A DNA stretch of 64,000 nucleotides. It comes from Eleginops maclovinus (lineage: Eukaryota; Chordata; Actinopteri; Perciformes; Eleginopidae). The DNA lies in the NCBI RefSeq assembly GCF_036324505.1, contig NC_086360.1, positions 17,459,293 to 17,523,292 on the forward strand, written 5' to 3'. The notes beneath the pieces were generated by a model. That model worked only from the letters and a program-made list of their open reading frames with translations. It was not told where the DNA came from and made no database searches. Made by a program: the position numbers and the translations under genes. The number at the start of each line of letters is the position of its first letter. The first letter of the stretch is position 1. Shown here piece by piece: positions 34,846 through 52,810 of this stretch.

Positions 34846-37800
34846 AGCATCCTGTGTGATACAGTTTCAGCAAAAGTAAGCAACAGTCTGCTGAAATGCT
34901 CACATTTCATTAATGTTATGTAAGAGTGATGTCTCGCTGCTATGGCTGGTTCCATCTTTCTAATAGATTGTCATGTGATAAATGATATTTTTCAGTGATA
35001 ACAGCATAATATCTCTCTCACCATCACCCCTGGCCCTCCTGTACATCTCACAGCCTTCTCAGACTCTGTCAGCACAGGAAGTGTTTCTCTGTGAGTGACA
35101 GGAACACAGCACTGAGACGCTGTAATCCCGGTCCAGTTCGCCCCTCTGTGCCCTGAGGATTTGTGGAATATGATCCAGGGCCCAAAAGACGCACATCCAC
35201 ACTCATATACACACACAGACACACACAAAATCCCATCCCTCCTCATCTATACCCTTATCACCAGCTTTGACCTCTCACCTCAACTCCAAAGTGAGACTCT
35301 TTATTAGTCTGCCACATCCAATAAAACCTTCCTCATAAAAGAGAATGAAACCCAGCCTGCCTTTCTTTCTGTGGAAGGATCAGAGCAGAGGTTGAGACAG
35401 CTGTATCAGACTTTCTTCAGACATATTACAGCCCATCACGACATACTGATAGAGCAAGGTATCCAGCCAATCAAACAGCCTGTAACCATAGATGCTCTAA
35501 CTACCCTGGGTGTGATAAATTCTCAAACACAGGCTGTATTTCCACAAAGGCATTGTCGGCTCCTATTCTACTCAACCAGTGTCACCGCCCAAAAGTTATT
35601 GGCAGATACGAAACATATTGCCAATTTTACTCCCATTTTATAAGTATATGATAAAATGATCTACAGGATATGAAAAGCCCCTTTCACACTACCAATGTTG
35701 TCATTGCAGGGTAAACACAAGGGTTAGTAATAACATTAAGTATGTCTCTTTTTTATTTTAGTGGGCCAGGGCGTTGGTCTTGTGCATGTTGGCTTACTAG
35801 AATGGCGGTGTCAAACGTAATTTAATAGGACCATAATCTGCTTGATTAAAACCTGTGTTTACCTATTCCCAAGTTTATTATGAAGAGACTAAGAGTATAC
35901 AGCCATGCAAGGGTGCTCAGTGATGCTTCGCGGTAATGCTAATGTGCTAGCAATGTAACATGAATATCACATTGATTATCCTAAAACGTCGATTTTAACA
36001 TGTTGACAGTAAACCATGTTTACCATCTTAGTTTAATTTGTTTCCCTGCTAACTTTTGCAAGTACTCTTTTTGTTGTTATTCACCTAAGGCTCAGTCTAT
36101 TTCTTCCATGGCTGTATCTTGATACAACTAGACACATACACACATGCCCATGAACGCACACACTCACACACACACACACACACACTCACACGCACACACA
36201 CAGAGGGATTACATTTTGCTCGCCATAATGGAACCATCTCTGTGAAATGGCACCAAGCGGTCCAGGGTATTGACCATAACAGAGCAGCAGGGATAAAGAT
36301 GAGAGACGGCAGAGCAATCAAACAACGTGTTACGATTCATCAAGGGAATAGATCAACAATGATCAGAATGAGAGCAATGCGACCACAGCCTTCATCCCTA
36401 TTATTGCCAATATTGGCAGAAAACTAGCTATTTTTAGCCGGAGCAAAGCCTTTAGATTCAATTATATATCATAACATATCACTTTTCAATCACACTGTTG
36501 TAAAAATAATCAATACTGTAGCCTGAAAAACAAAGTCTGAAATTATATTGAATTTGCCAAGAATAATGTGAGTCTATGACACTGAAACTTCTAAACTAAA
36601 TAAAAAATAAACTCAGTCACACTTCAACTTCGATTACAAGTCCGTTAAAGTAGGGACTTCTTCAACAAGTGAAGGAGACAGTTCCATTATCGTGTGGTAC
36701 AGAGAGTAGTTGAGGCAAGGTTAGTTTTTCCACACGTTCTGTCAGAGTTCTTTGTGGAGTGGATGAAATTAAAGAAGAGACTCTGAACAAAACCGCTGGA
36801 GAATTATCAGTAGTTCTTCTTTGCTTAAAGGCTGCCTGGATGATTTAAGCCACATAACTGGGAGCCTTTGACAATTCACCAAGGGTGCTTAAATAAAACA
36901 TGTTAATATCGGTGAAATATTGAAAACCATATACATCAAAGCTTTATTACTAGAACCAGATGATCTCAGCCACATTAGTAGTACTTCATTTGTTGAGAAA
37001 ACACTGAAATGAATAAAAAACAATGAAGTTCACTGTGTGACGGGAATATTTAGATGCATATTTTATGTCCTTATCGCCTGTAGTGTAATGCACTGAGGTT
37101 GGGATGACTTTGCAGGCCTATCAGTCATCCCCTCGTTCTGTCCCAAACGGCCAAACATGCTTATTTATTAATCAAACGTGTCACACATTAGAGATTTTAA
37201 TTCCCTGCACATCCACATAAGCATCTTGTTTAATTATGCTTTGGTATAATGTCAACTGTGCCAAACACAGCGACACAGCTTCACAGCTGACATCCAGGTG
37301 CGCACAAACGGAGAGGCAGGAAATAAAAGGAACATAAGGAACATTAGCACAAATACAAATTTGCTTTCTTGTATAATTGTAAACATAGTGTTAAACTAGC
37401 TGCAAGATATATCACATTATGAGGCATGATAGTACATATCACATAAAATACCTTTGCTGCCCTATTTTTCCTGAAATAAAAAGTGAATGTTGCCACAAAA
37501 AGAGCCCCATAATGTAACAGTGTTTAACCACAGACTTTGAAATGGTAAAATCCCATGTGGCATGAATGAATGTGTTGTGCCATAAGTGTTGCTCGGGGAA
37601 ATGAGAGCTGTGGCGGCAGTGCGGATGCAAATATGCAATTACATGAAGTACGTAGATGAAATCGAAAGGAGACTGCATCATAAATAAACATGCAAATGCT
37701 TAGGGTAAATGTGTAATTTATTCTATTTAGTCAATGAATACTGTGGAAGTAATAAGAAACATTCTGATTCACCATGCATCTATATTTTATTATGATACTC

Positions 37801-38440
37801 AGTGCCTGTGTATCTGTAAACAAACTTTAAAAGGCAAGGACATAATACTTTTACACTCATGTTCACTGAATATCATCTTTGCAATTTAGGCACATCAGCC
37901 TTTGAAAAGGATCAGTGTGCAATGCTTTACAGACAGATGGGTCTCATTTTCTCCCTTATCAGAATTCTATACGTAAAATGAGCATAAGAAGTGTGTGTAA
38001 GTGATGCAGGAACTCATAATCTGACAGACATGACTAACTAACTGTGAGCCTTGAAATAAAGATTCATTATTTTCCCATGTGGTAAAAGATGCTGATATTT
38101 CAACCACTTTAGTCTACGTTTACATCAGCCTGGGCCAAGGTGTAAACTAAAAACATTCCTCCAAGTGTTTGGATTTTTTGGCGAGCTCCGTTGAAAAATT
38201 CACAAACAATCTTCCGGTTTAAATCTCATTGTGAAATATTTCCCAAGGACCGTGTGCACTACCAAGGCTTTGAACTCCTTTTCATATTGTTTTTTAACTA
38301 TTTTCATTGTCGTAACAGAGAAGCCAATTTCTTGAGGCTGATTACCCTACTGAATATTATCAGAACCAAAAAAAAAAGAAGGACATTTAATATTGTTGCA
38401 AGAGCAGGTGTAAATTATTTCTTGTTTTCCCATCACTTAT
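34846..38440. other. Non-coding DNA with one imperfect CA array
   Basis: No exon is supported. A 90-codon open frame at 35,371-35,643 (plus) matches nothing I know. The CA array at 36,132-36,202 is listed separately. Confidence 0.45.
36132..36202. repeat. Imperfect (CA)n array
   Basis: CA units interrupted by TG, AACG, CT and CG steps, ending in CACACACAGAGGG. Confidence 0.9.
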
Positions 38441-38795
38441 AGGGGCCCTATTATGGTTTTGGGGGGTTTTGTGCATGTAAACGGTCTGCAAAGGCTAAAA
38501 AAAATGGACTCCTTTTTTTCTTTCGTAACATGGTGACATCAGTATGTAACACTCGTGCTTCTATTGGCTACGGCTCCAACACACTGTACCTGATAGGCTA
38601 TAAGACGGGACATCTCCAAGAAGGCCAGCTAAACAATCATAGCAAACTGGGCTCTGGTTTCAGACAGAGGGTGAAAAGAGGTTCTGCAGCACAGGCAGAA
38701 TGAGAAGAATAAAGAACTTTTTGAACTTTTACAAATGTAAACATGTTACAGTGGAGGCACCAAATATATATGAAACTGAAAATGAGCATTCTGGT
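38441..38795 (+). mobile_element. Copy of the GGGCCCTATTATG repeat family
   Basis: It starts GGGGCCCTATTATGG and includes TGTGCATGTAAACGG, TCTGCAAAGGCT, ATTGGCTACGGCTCCAACAC, CTGATAGGCTATAAGACGGG, GCAAACTGGGCTCTGG, CAGACAGAGGGTGAAAAGAG and AATAAAGAACTTTTTGAAC. The middle segment seen in other copies (AAATCCCAAAG ... TCTCTCCC) is mostly deleted. Same orientation as the 34.6 and 48.4 kb copies. Confidence 0.7.
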
Positions 38796-41383
38796 ATTTG
38801 TATCCAATGACAAATAGAAAACAGTGAAGCAGAGTCTTTTTAATGGAATCATTTCATAGGAAGGGCAGTGGGTAATCCACACTGCTGCACAGTCACAATT
38901 AGAGTGATTGATTAGGCTGCTCCACCTCTCGGAGTAAAAATACCTGCACTGGTTTCCTCCCAATAACCTTATAGGTGGATGTTTTACGAGACAAAGCGTT
39001 TAGTAGTTGTATATATTTTCTGTCAGCAGTGTTAACTAAAGCACAACTTTGTCAAAATGTTTCAAGCTTATGATTAAACCCACCATTTAAACAACTAGCA
39101 CACATTAGCGACATAGCATTATTCCAATTAGATCTTTGAGGAGGTCTTGTGCAGCTACAATGTCTTCAACTCATGTTTCTTTAATAATATTCTTTTTAAC
39201 AGCATTCTTGTCTTTCACAACCTTACATCATTTAACCAACATAGTTAGGTGCCAAGCACTAATTAGGTTGCATTAATCAATAATAAACAGAAGCTCTAGA
39301 GCTCACCAGACCTCAATTATGGATGAAACAATTCCCCCAGTTTAATTTGAGACATCTATCCCTGCAGTCTTTTAAATTAAGATGTAACTGAATGACTGAA
39401 AATCTATATTAATCACAAAAAAAACGATTTTAATTTGCTGTGACAGAATTAGTAAGAATAAAATATTGATCTGATCAGGATTAAAGAGTGAAGACAAAAA
39501 CAAACAAAAAAACATTGCACCTGCTGCCAAGCTTTTATTTGAGAGTTGTATTCTCAAAAGACAGAATTTGTCTGATTTGCTGCTCCACTGCGTTTGCAGC
39601 ATGCCACCTGCGTAGATGTGGGTGGACATAATGGATGTTCACATGAGCATCATTATCCTCCTCCCCCTCCTCAGGATAATTGTTAAAACATTTGTAGTAA
39701 TGACACAACGTAGTAGCATTAGTGTGACACGACATTTGCTGATTGTCAATGCACTGTCGCCACCTGCTCCTTTAGTCCAATGGGAAAACACTGGAACAAT
39801 TAGACGTGTGAAGGCAATTCAGTGCTTATTCTCTTGGTAAAGATACTTAACCCTTTCATTTTGTTTGTGTTGATTTGGACAAAATGTATTTCCCTTAAAT
39901 TAACTGACTCTGTGAAACCTGTCTAATGAGGCAAAATAATTGAAAGTTATAGACAAACAATAACACACCCATTTAAGATGTGACTTGCAAGGTAAAAGAG
40001 CTATTTTTAAATCTAAATTTGCAGTAAACAAGAATAAAAGAGATGGTTGAATTTTAAAAAGTAGTGGATGTTAAAATGTTTTGCCTCTAGCCACATTTTC
40101 TGATTTATGTTTATTTACTTATTTATTTGCAAACATAATATAAGAGACTGTGTTCATGTGTGCCTCCTGAGAGCGACGTCTGCCAATATGTTTAAGCTGC
40201 CACCTCCTATTTAACAGGGATATCGATTACATTTTTTTGTTGTTGTTTTTACATTTGCCCCATTTTCCTTTTTGATTTTAACCTTTCACTCACAACACTT
40301 TGCATGCAGACAAAAGGAACGGACATTATTAACACGAAAAAGAGGTTGCCAATAGGAGCGACTACACTAAATTAGGTGGAAGGCGGCAGTCTAAATATGG
40401 TTGCCCAGGGTGACTGGACAGTCGTTAGAGATGACGGTTGGAGATAATGATTATTGTTAAGGAGCTGTTGTGACTCAGTGGTTAGTCTAACAATCCCGAT
40501 ATTATGATCAATAACTAGTGATGCCATTTGCATTTAATGAACGCCCTTGGGTCACAGAGCATGTGGATTTGCTTTGTTATTTTCCAAAAGAGATCAAATA
40601 TGTTTTATTGTGTTTTGGGTGACCTGACAAGAGAGAGGTCAGAGAGGGGACTAAATATTGTGGGCAAGATTAAAAAGCCCAACATGGAGCAAAGAGAACA
40701 CACTATACTGCACCCTATACACCAACGGGGGTATAACAACTACTGTAAACGGCATGCATTACCAAATTTGTGAAGCTATAAGCAGAAAGAATATTTGCTC
40801 ATTTTTTGGCTGATATAGACAGAAACAGTTGACTGATTGTGGATTAATTTTCTATCATTTGACTAACCAATTAATGGGCTATAGGAACTCCAAATACCAT
40901 GTGTCGGTTAATCCAAACCAGTCCTTTCTTTGGTGAGACAGACTTAGTCTCTTACAAATACAATGAGCTAAACTCAAGTGATCAGGAGTATAAAAGCCCT
41001 TGCTCCTGCAGTCAAAGTGGTCCTACTCATTTGCATGTGTATCGCTACACAAACAGGTGCATACCACAGCAACTCCAATTGCACGCTTACTTTGCATGTG
41101 AATAGGTTAACAAATGTGGACCCTAAATCATGATCATGAACAGCCTTTGAGAAAGGCATGATTGTGGGTTCCTGGAGGGCGGACTGAGCACTGCCAAGAT
41201 CGCGGCGTTGCTACAACTCTCAAATGCAGCAAAGTTAAAGGAGTACAAAGGAAGGAGCAGAAGAAAAAGACACTTCAAAACGTTGGCTCAGTGGGAGGAG
41301 GACCATGCCAGGTAAATGGGGGGGGTGTCAGGTGGTTTGGGCCACAAGTAAAAGGAGAGTCACAACACGGCATAAGGCTGAAG
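38796..41383. other. Non-coding DNA, no genes recognised
   Basis: AT-rich. A short degraded relative of the 18.5 kb repeat lies near 40,835-40,882. A segment with a CTCAGTGGTTAG string near 40,465 resembles part of a SINE head but is too short to assign. Confidence 0.4.
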
Positions 41384-41690
41384 TTGTCACGGTGAGTGGA
41401 GCGGTGTGGACCCAAATGCAGGAGGCAGGAAGGCTTAGCAGGAAGTCCGTTATTTAAGGACAGCAGCCATAAGCTAGCCAGTGGGAATCACAAACAACGA
41501 CTCGCATACATTTGCCCTTTCTCATGTCTCAGTTTTCCCTTCCTCGACTCCTCGACTCCTCGACTCCTCGACTCCTCGCCGGTCTTAGTCCCGCCAACTG
41601 GAGATGCGAGCGGAGGAGTCGAGGACGGGAACCGAGGAGAGAGGTGTGGAAACAACAGCCATTTAGAGGATTGAGAAATCCTCTCCTCTT
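41384..41690 (+). repeat. Repeat-like block with minisatellite and hairpins
   Basis: It begins GTTGTCACGGTGAGTGGAGC and GGACCCAAATGCAGGAGGCA, which I recall as the start of a common fish mobile-element-like repeat. It contains a CCTCGACT minisatellite (41,541-41,578) and, 35 bp on, an inverted copy (GAGGAGTCGAGGA, 41,613-41,625), so it can fold into a stem. A second small perfect hairpin (AGAGGATT / AATCCTCT, 4-base loop) lies at 41,665-41,684. The hairpins and array are directly visible; the element identity is from memory. Confidence 0.5.
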
Positions 41691-48199
<6,509 letters not shown>

Positions 48200-48595
48200 T
48201 TAAAGGGTGTTAAATAGTTTTTTATGTAAATGGTCTGCAAAAGCTAAAATCCCAAAGTTCCCTCCAGAGGGATTTTATCTCCCACACACTCCCTCCCTGC
48301 CTGAAACACCTCCATTGTGTTTACTTCTGTAACACATACATCACTATGAAACACTCGCGATTCTATTGGTTAGTGCTCCAAGACATTGTACGTGAAAGAG
48401 CAGGACATCTTTAAGCTGTTGACCTATCAGAACAGAGCTGGCCAGCTAACCAAACAGAGCAGACTGGGCTCTGGTTTCTGACAGAGGGTGGGAAGAGGTG
48501 CTGCAGCACAGGGTATATGAGAAAAATAAAGACCTTTTTGAACATTAAAGCATTTAAGCATGTGAAATTGAGCATAACTGCCACTTTAAATGTTT
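48200..48595 (+). mobile_element. Copy of the GGGCCCTATTATG repeat family with TTTAAAG/CTTTAAA ends
   Basis: It starts TTTAAAGGGTG and ends ATAACTGCCACTTTAAATG, giving short inverted ends. The interior has TCTGCAAAAGCTAAAATCCC, AAGTTCCCTCCAGAGGG, GTTTACTTCTGTAACAC, ATTGGTTAGTGCTCC, CAAACAGAGCAGACTGGGC, CTGACAGAGGGTGGGAAGAG and AATAAAGACCTTTTTGAAC in the family order. No coding capacity. Confidence 0.7.
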
Positions 48596-51500
48596 GGCTG
48601 TTGAAGTCTATACGTTCATAGCCATGCTATATTACAGCTAGTGTGTACAGAGGCACATGGGTGCTTAGAGCTTAATGCTAACACCACCATGCTTTCAAAA
48701 TGACTAAAATAATATAAACATGACGGTATTAAACAAGTATGATGCTGAGTCTGATTAGAATGTTGTTTGATTTATGACTTAAATGCATAGTGTAACTAGT
48801 TAAGAATTATGACGGAATCATGTTGCTCAAGGAAAAGTCAGGTCTGGTTTACCAATGGCTAGAAAAAGCCACTCAGCAGGATGGCTGCCAGATTTAATTC
48901 TGTAAGACATTTACATAACACTTTCTCAGAAAACAATGTAAAATGTAAACACAAATTGTACACTGAATGCTCATGAATGATTCATGGGTTACTCATCATA
49001 GTGCATTACAACAAAAAGGTCACCTAATACATGTTCTCTGCTCTACAAACACAAGAACACATCTTTCAGCCCACCTGCTGTTCCTTACTGGAGGTTTCCA
49101 GTTTATTATTCAGCACGTATCAAAATAAAAGCACAGGTCACCAAGATGTTGTGAAATAAATATCTCTGATGGTGCGGATGAAAGCAAAAAGAAAGGTACA
49201 AGAGCCATAACCACTCTCCACATGAGATCAAAAGCCAGCTTCTTTATTCTTTACACACATCGAGATCAGATGGGAGCTGGTTTAACGGACTGTCAAACCA
49301 ACAGGGGAGCATTACACCCCAGTGGGTTTCATCCACATAAAAAGCAGAGTGCCGCTGAGAGTGGCAAAGGATGAGGCCGTCAAATCACACGATTCTTTGT
49401 CTTCCTTTTCCTTGTACATTAACAGCAAAAGCCAATGTCCTCACCCAGCACTGCAGGAAAGAGAAGCTTTATGCTTTATCGGGCTGTCAGTACCACTCCT
49501 TACACAATTACTGGATGTGCTGCTGCTGTAATTAAAGTCCCCTTTCAGCACTCCACACCCCATGACCTTCTCCAATGCAAACACTCATTGTCTCAGTTAA
49601 ATCCAAGGCCCCTCCATTTGGATGTAAATGGCCATTTTAATGTTGGTGAAAAAGAAAAAAATGTCTGCACATGAACTCAAGAAAATAAAGCCTCATCTAG
49701 GATACAAGGCTAGAAAAGTGTTGTGGAAACCGGTGATAAAAACTTGAGGAGACAGAATACCCTCGATAGGCTCCATCATAACCTATAATCAGAAGATATG
49801 CAAATGACAGAGATGTTTCCCCAGACAATGCAGTGCCACTTGTCTTCTGGTTCCCTGGGCACTCTCCTGTCAGGCTCACACAGGAGAATGGGAGTGATAG
49901 CAGAAAAGGCTGTTAGTTTAACATGTCACTGGAACAGCCGTGGTGAGAGGGAGGGACCAGATGGAGGAGCAGAATAGACAGCGAATCCATCTAGAGAGGG
50001 TATTGTCCTCTCAGTCACTGGTATACGCCTAAAAAACAACTGAGGTGAAAAACAGAATCACAAAATACTCACTGGCAGCAAATGTTTTGCATCCACAAAT
50101 GATACTGGAAGTTTGCTGCAGTGTCATTCCTTTTGTACAAGAAATGAATCATGCACAGGAAAAGCAGCTAGATTATTCCCACATATTCTTTTCCTACCTC
50201 GTAAGATAAATGTGACACACACCTTGTCTATGAAATGACACCCTATTTTGTTCTCATTTAAGCGTTTTATATTCAGTAAGAGGGTGAGATACAAAGGGCC
50301 TAAAGCGGTCCTGGGTCATTAAACCACACATTTTCTTTCTTCTCTCAGAATGTGTTTTCTGGCACTTACAGCAGGCAAAGCTGACAGATTAGACAGGGGG
50401 CTCCTTCACAGGCTGCTGTTGGCTTCAGGAGGGGGGGCTGCTCACTGGTGCTTGGGGCAGCAAAACCATGCCTGTCACTGTTTGACGGGGCCAATCCAGA
50501 AGTGCGGTCATAGCGAGGTATGATTGATGATATTATGTACTCACACAGGATCTGAATGGCAGCACACTCCTGTGATTTAATCCCTGTTCCTTCATCAAAC
50601 ATCCAAGCGTAGCAGATGGACTTCTACAACCCCAAACCTCTATTTCCCCGAGGCCAACGCCATAAGTGTCAAGACCACCATAACTAATCAATTCTTTAAG
50701 GTACCACTAACTCCATACAGGAGTTGCAATACATTCATGTGTTTTTATTTATACATGATCATTTCAAATACACTGTAAATCAATGAAACAAAATTATCAA
50801 ACTATTATTATAAGACCAGAAAAGGTATTTTTTTCTTGACATATCAGATAAAAAAAATGAAAGATGGAGTGGTTGTGACCTTGGCTTTGCCTCCGCCCGT
50901 ACATTAATCAAGTCGAAGAATAGCCTCCTGCCTTGATACATTTTTAAGCACATTTCTATATTTATATGGAAGCCAGTCATGATAAACATGGCCTTTAACC
51001 CACTGAATATAAAAAGCATATTTGATATTAAAACACCTCAATGCCTTTTTGTCCTGCACACACAAAACCCTCTCAATCCCTCCAGTTGGACAACACTGAC
51101 CCCTAGTGGTGATTAAAGACACTTCAACACATGCACCCTACTGTTTAATTGTCAATACCACAGACATAATAATCCCTTTTCCTCATGTAACATAGTAAAA
51201 CACAAGTGTCAGGCTATACATCGGCAGCAAGTCTGCTAACACTAACTTCAGCAGGAGAGTTAGAGCTGTCAGGGAGTAAATACAGGAATCAGCAGAGCTA
51301 CACTGCCTAGATTAAGCCAACCATCCCCCCAGTCAGACCACAAAGAGCTTCATTGTACTTGGATAGCATATAAAGAAAAGAATGATTTTGGCAGTGATTT
51401 GCAATTATATTTTGGCCTTGCTGGCTTCGGAGGGTTATGAAATTGTTCCAGAATGAACGACATGTGCTAATGTTCAGATGCTACAGAGAGAGGGAGATGT

Positions 51501-52510
51501 GGCAACATGGAGGAGAGACTATTGTTGTGAAACTGGATCAAATAAAATGATATGAAAAAAGCAGCGTACTCAAAATCTTCTAAAACAACAGCTGGTCAAT
51601 GGCTGTGTATTCATAACAACAACAGTATGGAGAACTGCTAGAAGAAACTAAATGTAGGTAGGTTGGTTTACTTTTTCACGATGCAGCAAGTACACAACAT
51701 TATCTAAGTAATAAAATGTGACAGTTCCTACAGCAGCGCCACAATTTTACTGAAGAGGAAAACCTACCTGAGCAGCTGAAGATACACGACCTCAGATCAA
51801 AGAAGAGGTGGCCGCTGATTCATCATTGGTAGCGACAAATTATCATCAATACCACTCTACCACATTATCATCAATCTCTCTCTCCAAAGACAAAAGTATC
51901 TCTCCATGCTAAATTGTGAAATCAATGCGTTTCTATCACTGAGAGGAATTGGTCTCCGAGTGATCTCTGCGGCTGAGTAATGTGAAATCTATCGCAGGTT
52001 AGTCCACACGGCCTGGACAAGATCAAAGACAAGACCCCAGAAAACTTGGTATTGATCAGCAGAGAGAATGCAGTGAAGATGTGAGTGGAATTGGAAACAC
52101 TTACAAACTTGTAAATTATCTCAAATGAGTGATCAAAAAGTGAATAAAACAGCAACAAGAAAACTATAGTACTTGAGTAACTGACTGTACTATTATTACC
52201 TACTTGGCAAAATCTTCTGTTTTTTCAGCTAAACTTTTACAAAATAACATCCTTATTTCACACATTTTACCTCCCCATTTCAATCTATGCAGCTAAATCC
52301 TGATAATTAAAGTTCAAATTGGAGAGGATATGTACATCAGAGCCCCAAATTAGATTTCAAATGTACAATTGTTGGCGATGATACACAATTGGTGCACAAT
52401 GATACACAATTGGTGCTGTACAGGATGACATCTCAGGACTTCTTCTTCGTGATTTTGAATGTCCTCATATGTTAGTGTTTCCTTAGATAAAGTGATTGAG
52501 CTAAACTTAC
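48596..52510. other. Intron next to the TPR exon
   Basis: No other exon recognised. It ends at the minus-strand donor GTAAGTTT (52,503-52,510) of the TPR exon. It contains a partial CTCF-like string (plus strand CCCCTAGTGG, about 51,100-51,109) with mismatches. Confidence 0.55.
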
Positions 52511-52810
52511 CTTGGGCCACTTGGGATTGAGCTCGCAGGCTTTTTCAGCGTCCTCCAGCGCCGCCTGGTTCTGTCCCAGTTTGAGACGGGCTGCTGAGCG
52601 GTTACTGTACAGGATGCAGTTCTGTGGGTCAGCCTCCAAGGTGTTGGTGTACAAGTGGACGGCCGCCTGAAAGTCACCTCGCTGACACGCCTCGTTGCTC
52701 TGCTGCACTTTCTCCATGAACTCTGCTTTGCTGAGCCCACATCTGGCACCATCGTCTCCAGAAACACATCGGATAGGTCTGCCCGCTGTCCGAGAACCGA
52801 AGATGGAAAA
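52511..52810 (-). CDS. Internal exon of a ttc28-like TPR protein (two TPR motifs)
   Basis: The exon is exactly 300 bp, 100 codons, phase 0 at both ends, with a polypyrimidine acceptor (CTATTCCTTCAG) and a consensus donor (AAG|GTAAGT). It encodes a short basic/glycine segment (residues 1-25), then two 34-residue tetratricopeptide repeats: about 29-62 (AEFMEKVQQSNEACQRGDF start) and 64-97 (ending ELNPK). The run LSKAEF.EKV.QSN.AC..GDF and the stretches DPQNCILYSNRSAA and LNPKWPK match human TTC28 as I remember it. The aromatic after SAA in the second repeat is replaced by Arg. TTC28 is a very large TPR/CHAT-type scaffold linked to midbody and cytokinesis. The following exon, expected to start AYFRQGVAL, is not in the window, so the next intron exceeds 52 kb. 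The exon has no in-frame ATG, so it is internal. Confidence 0.85.
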
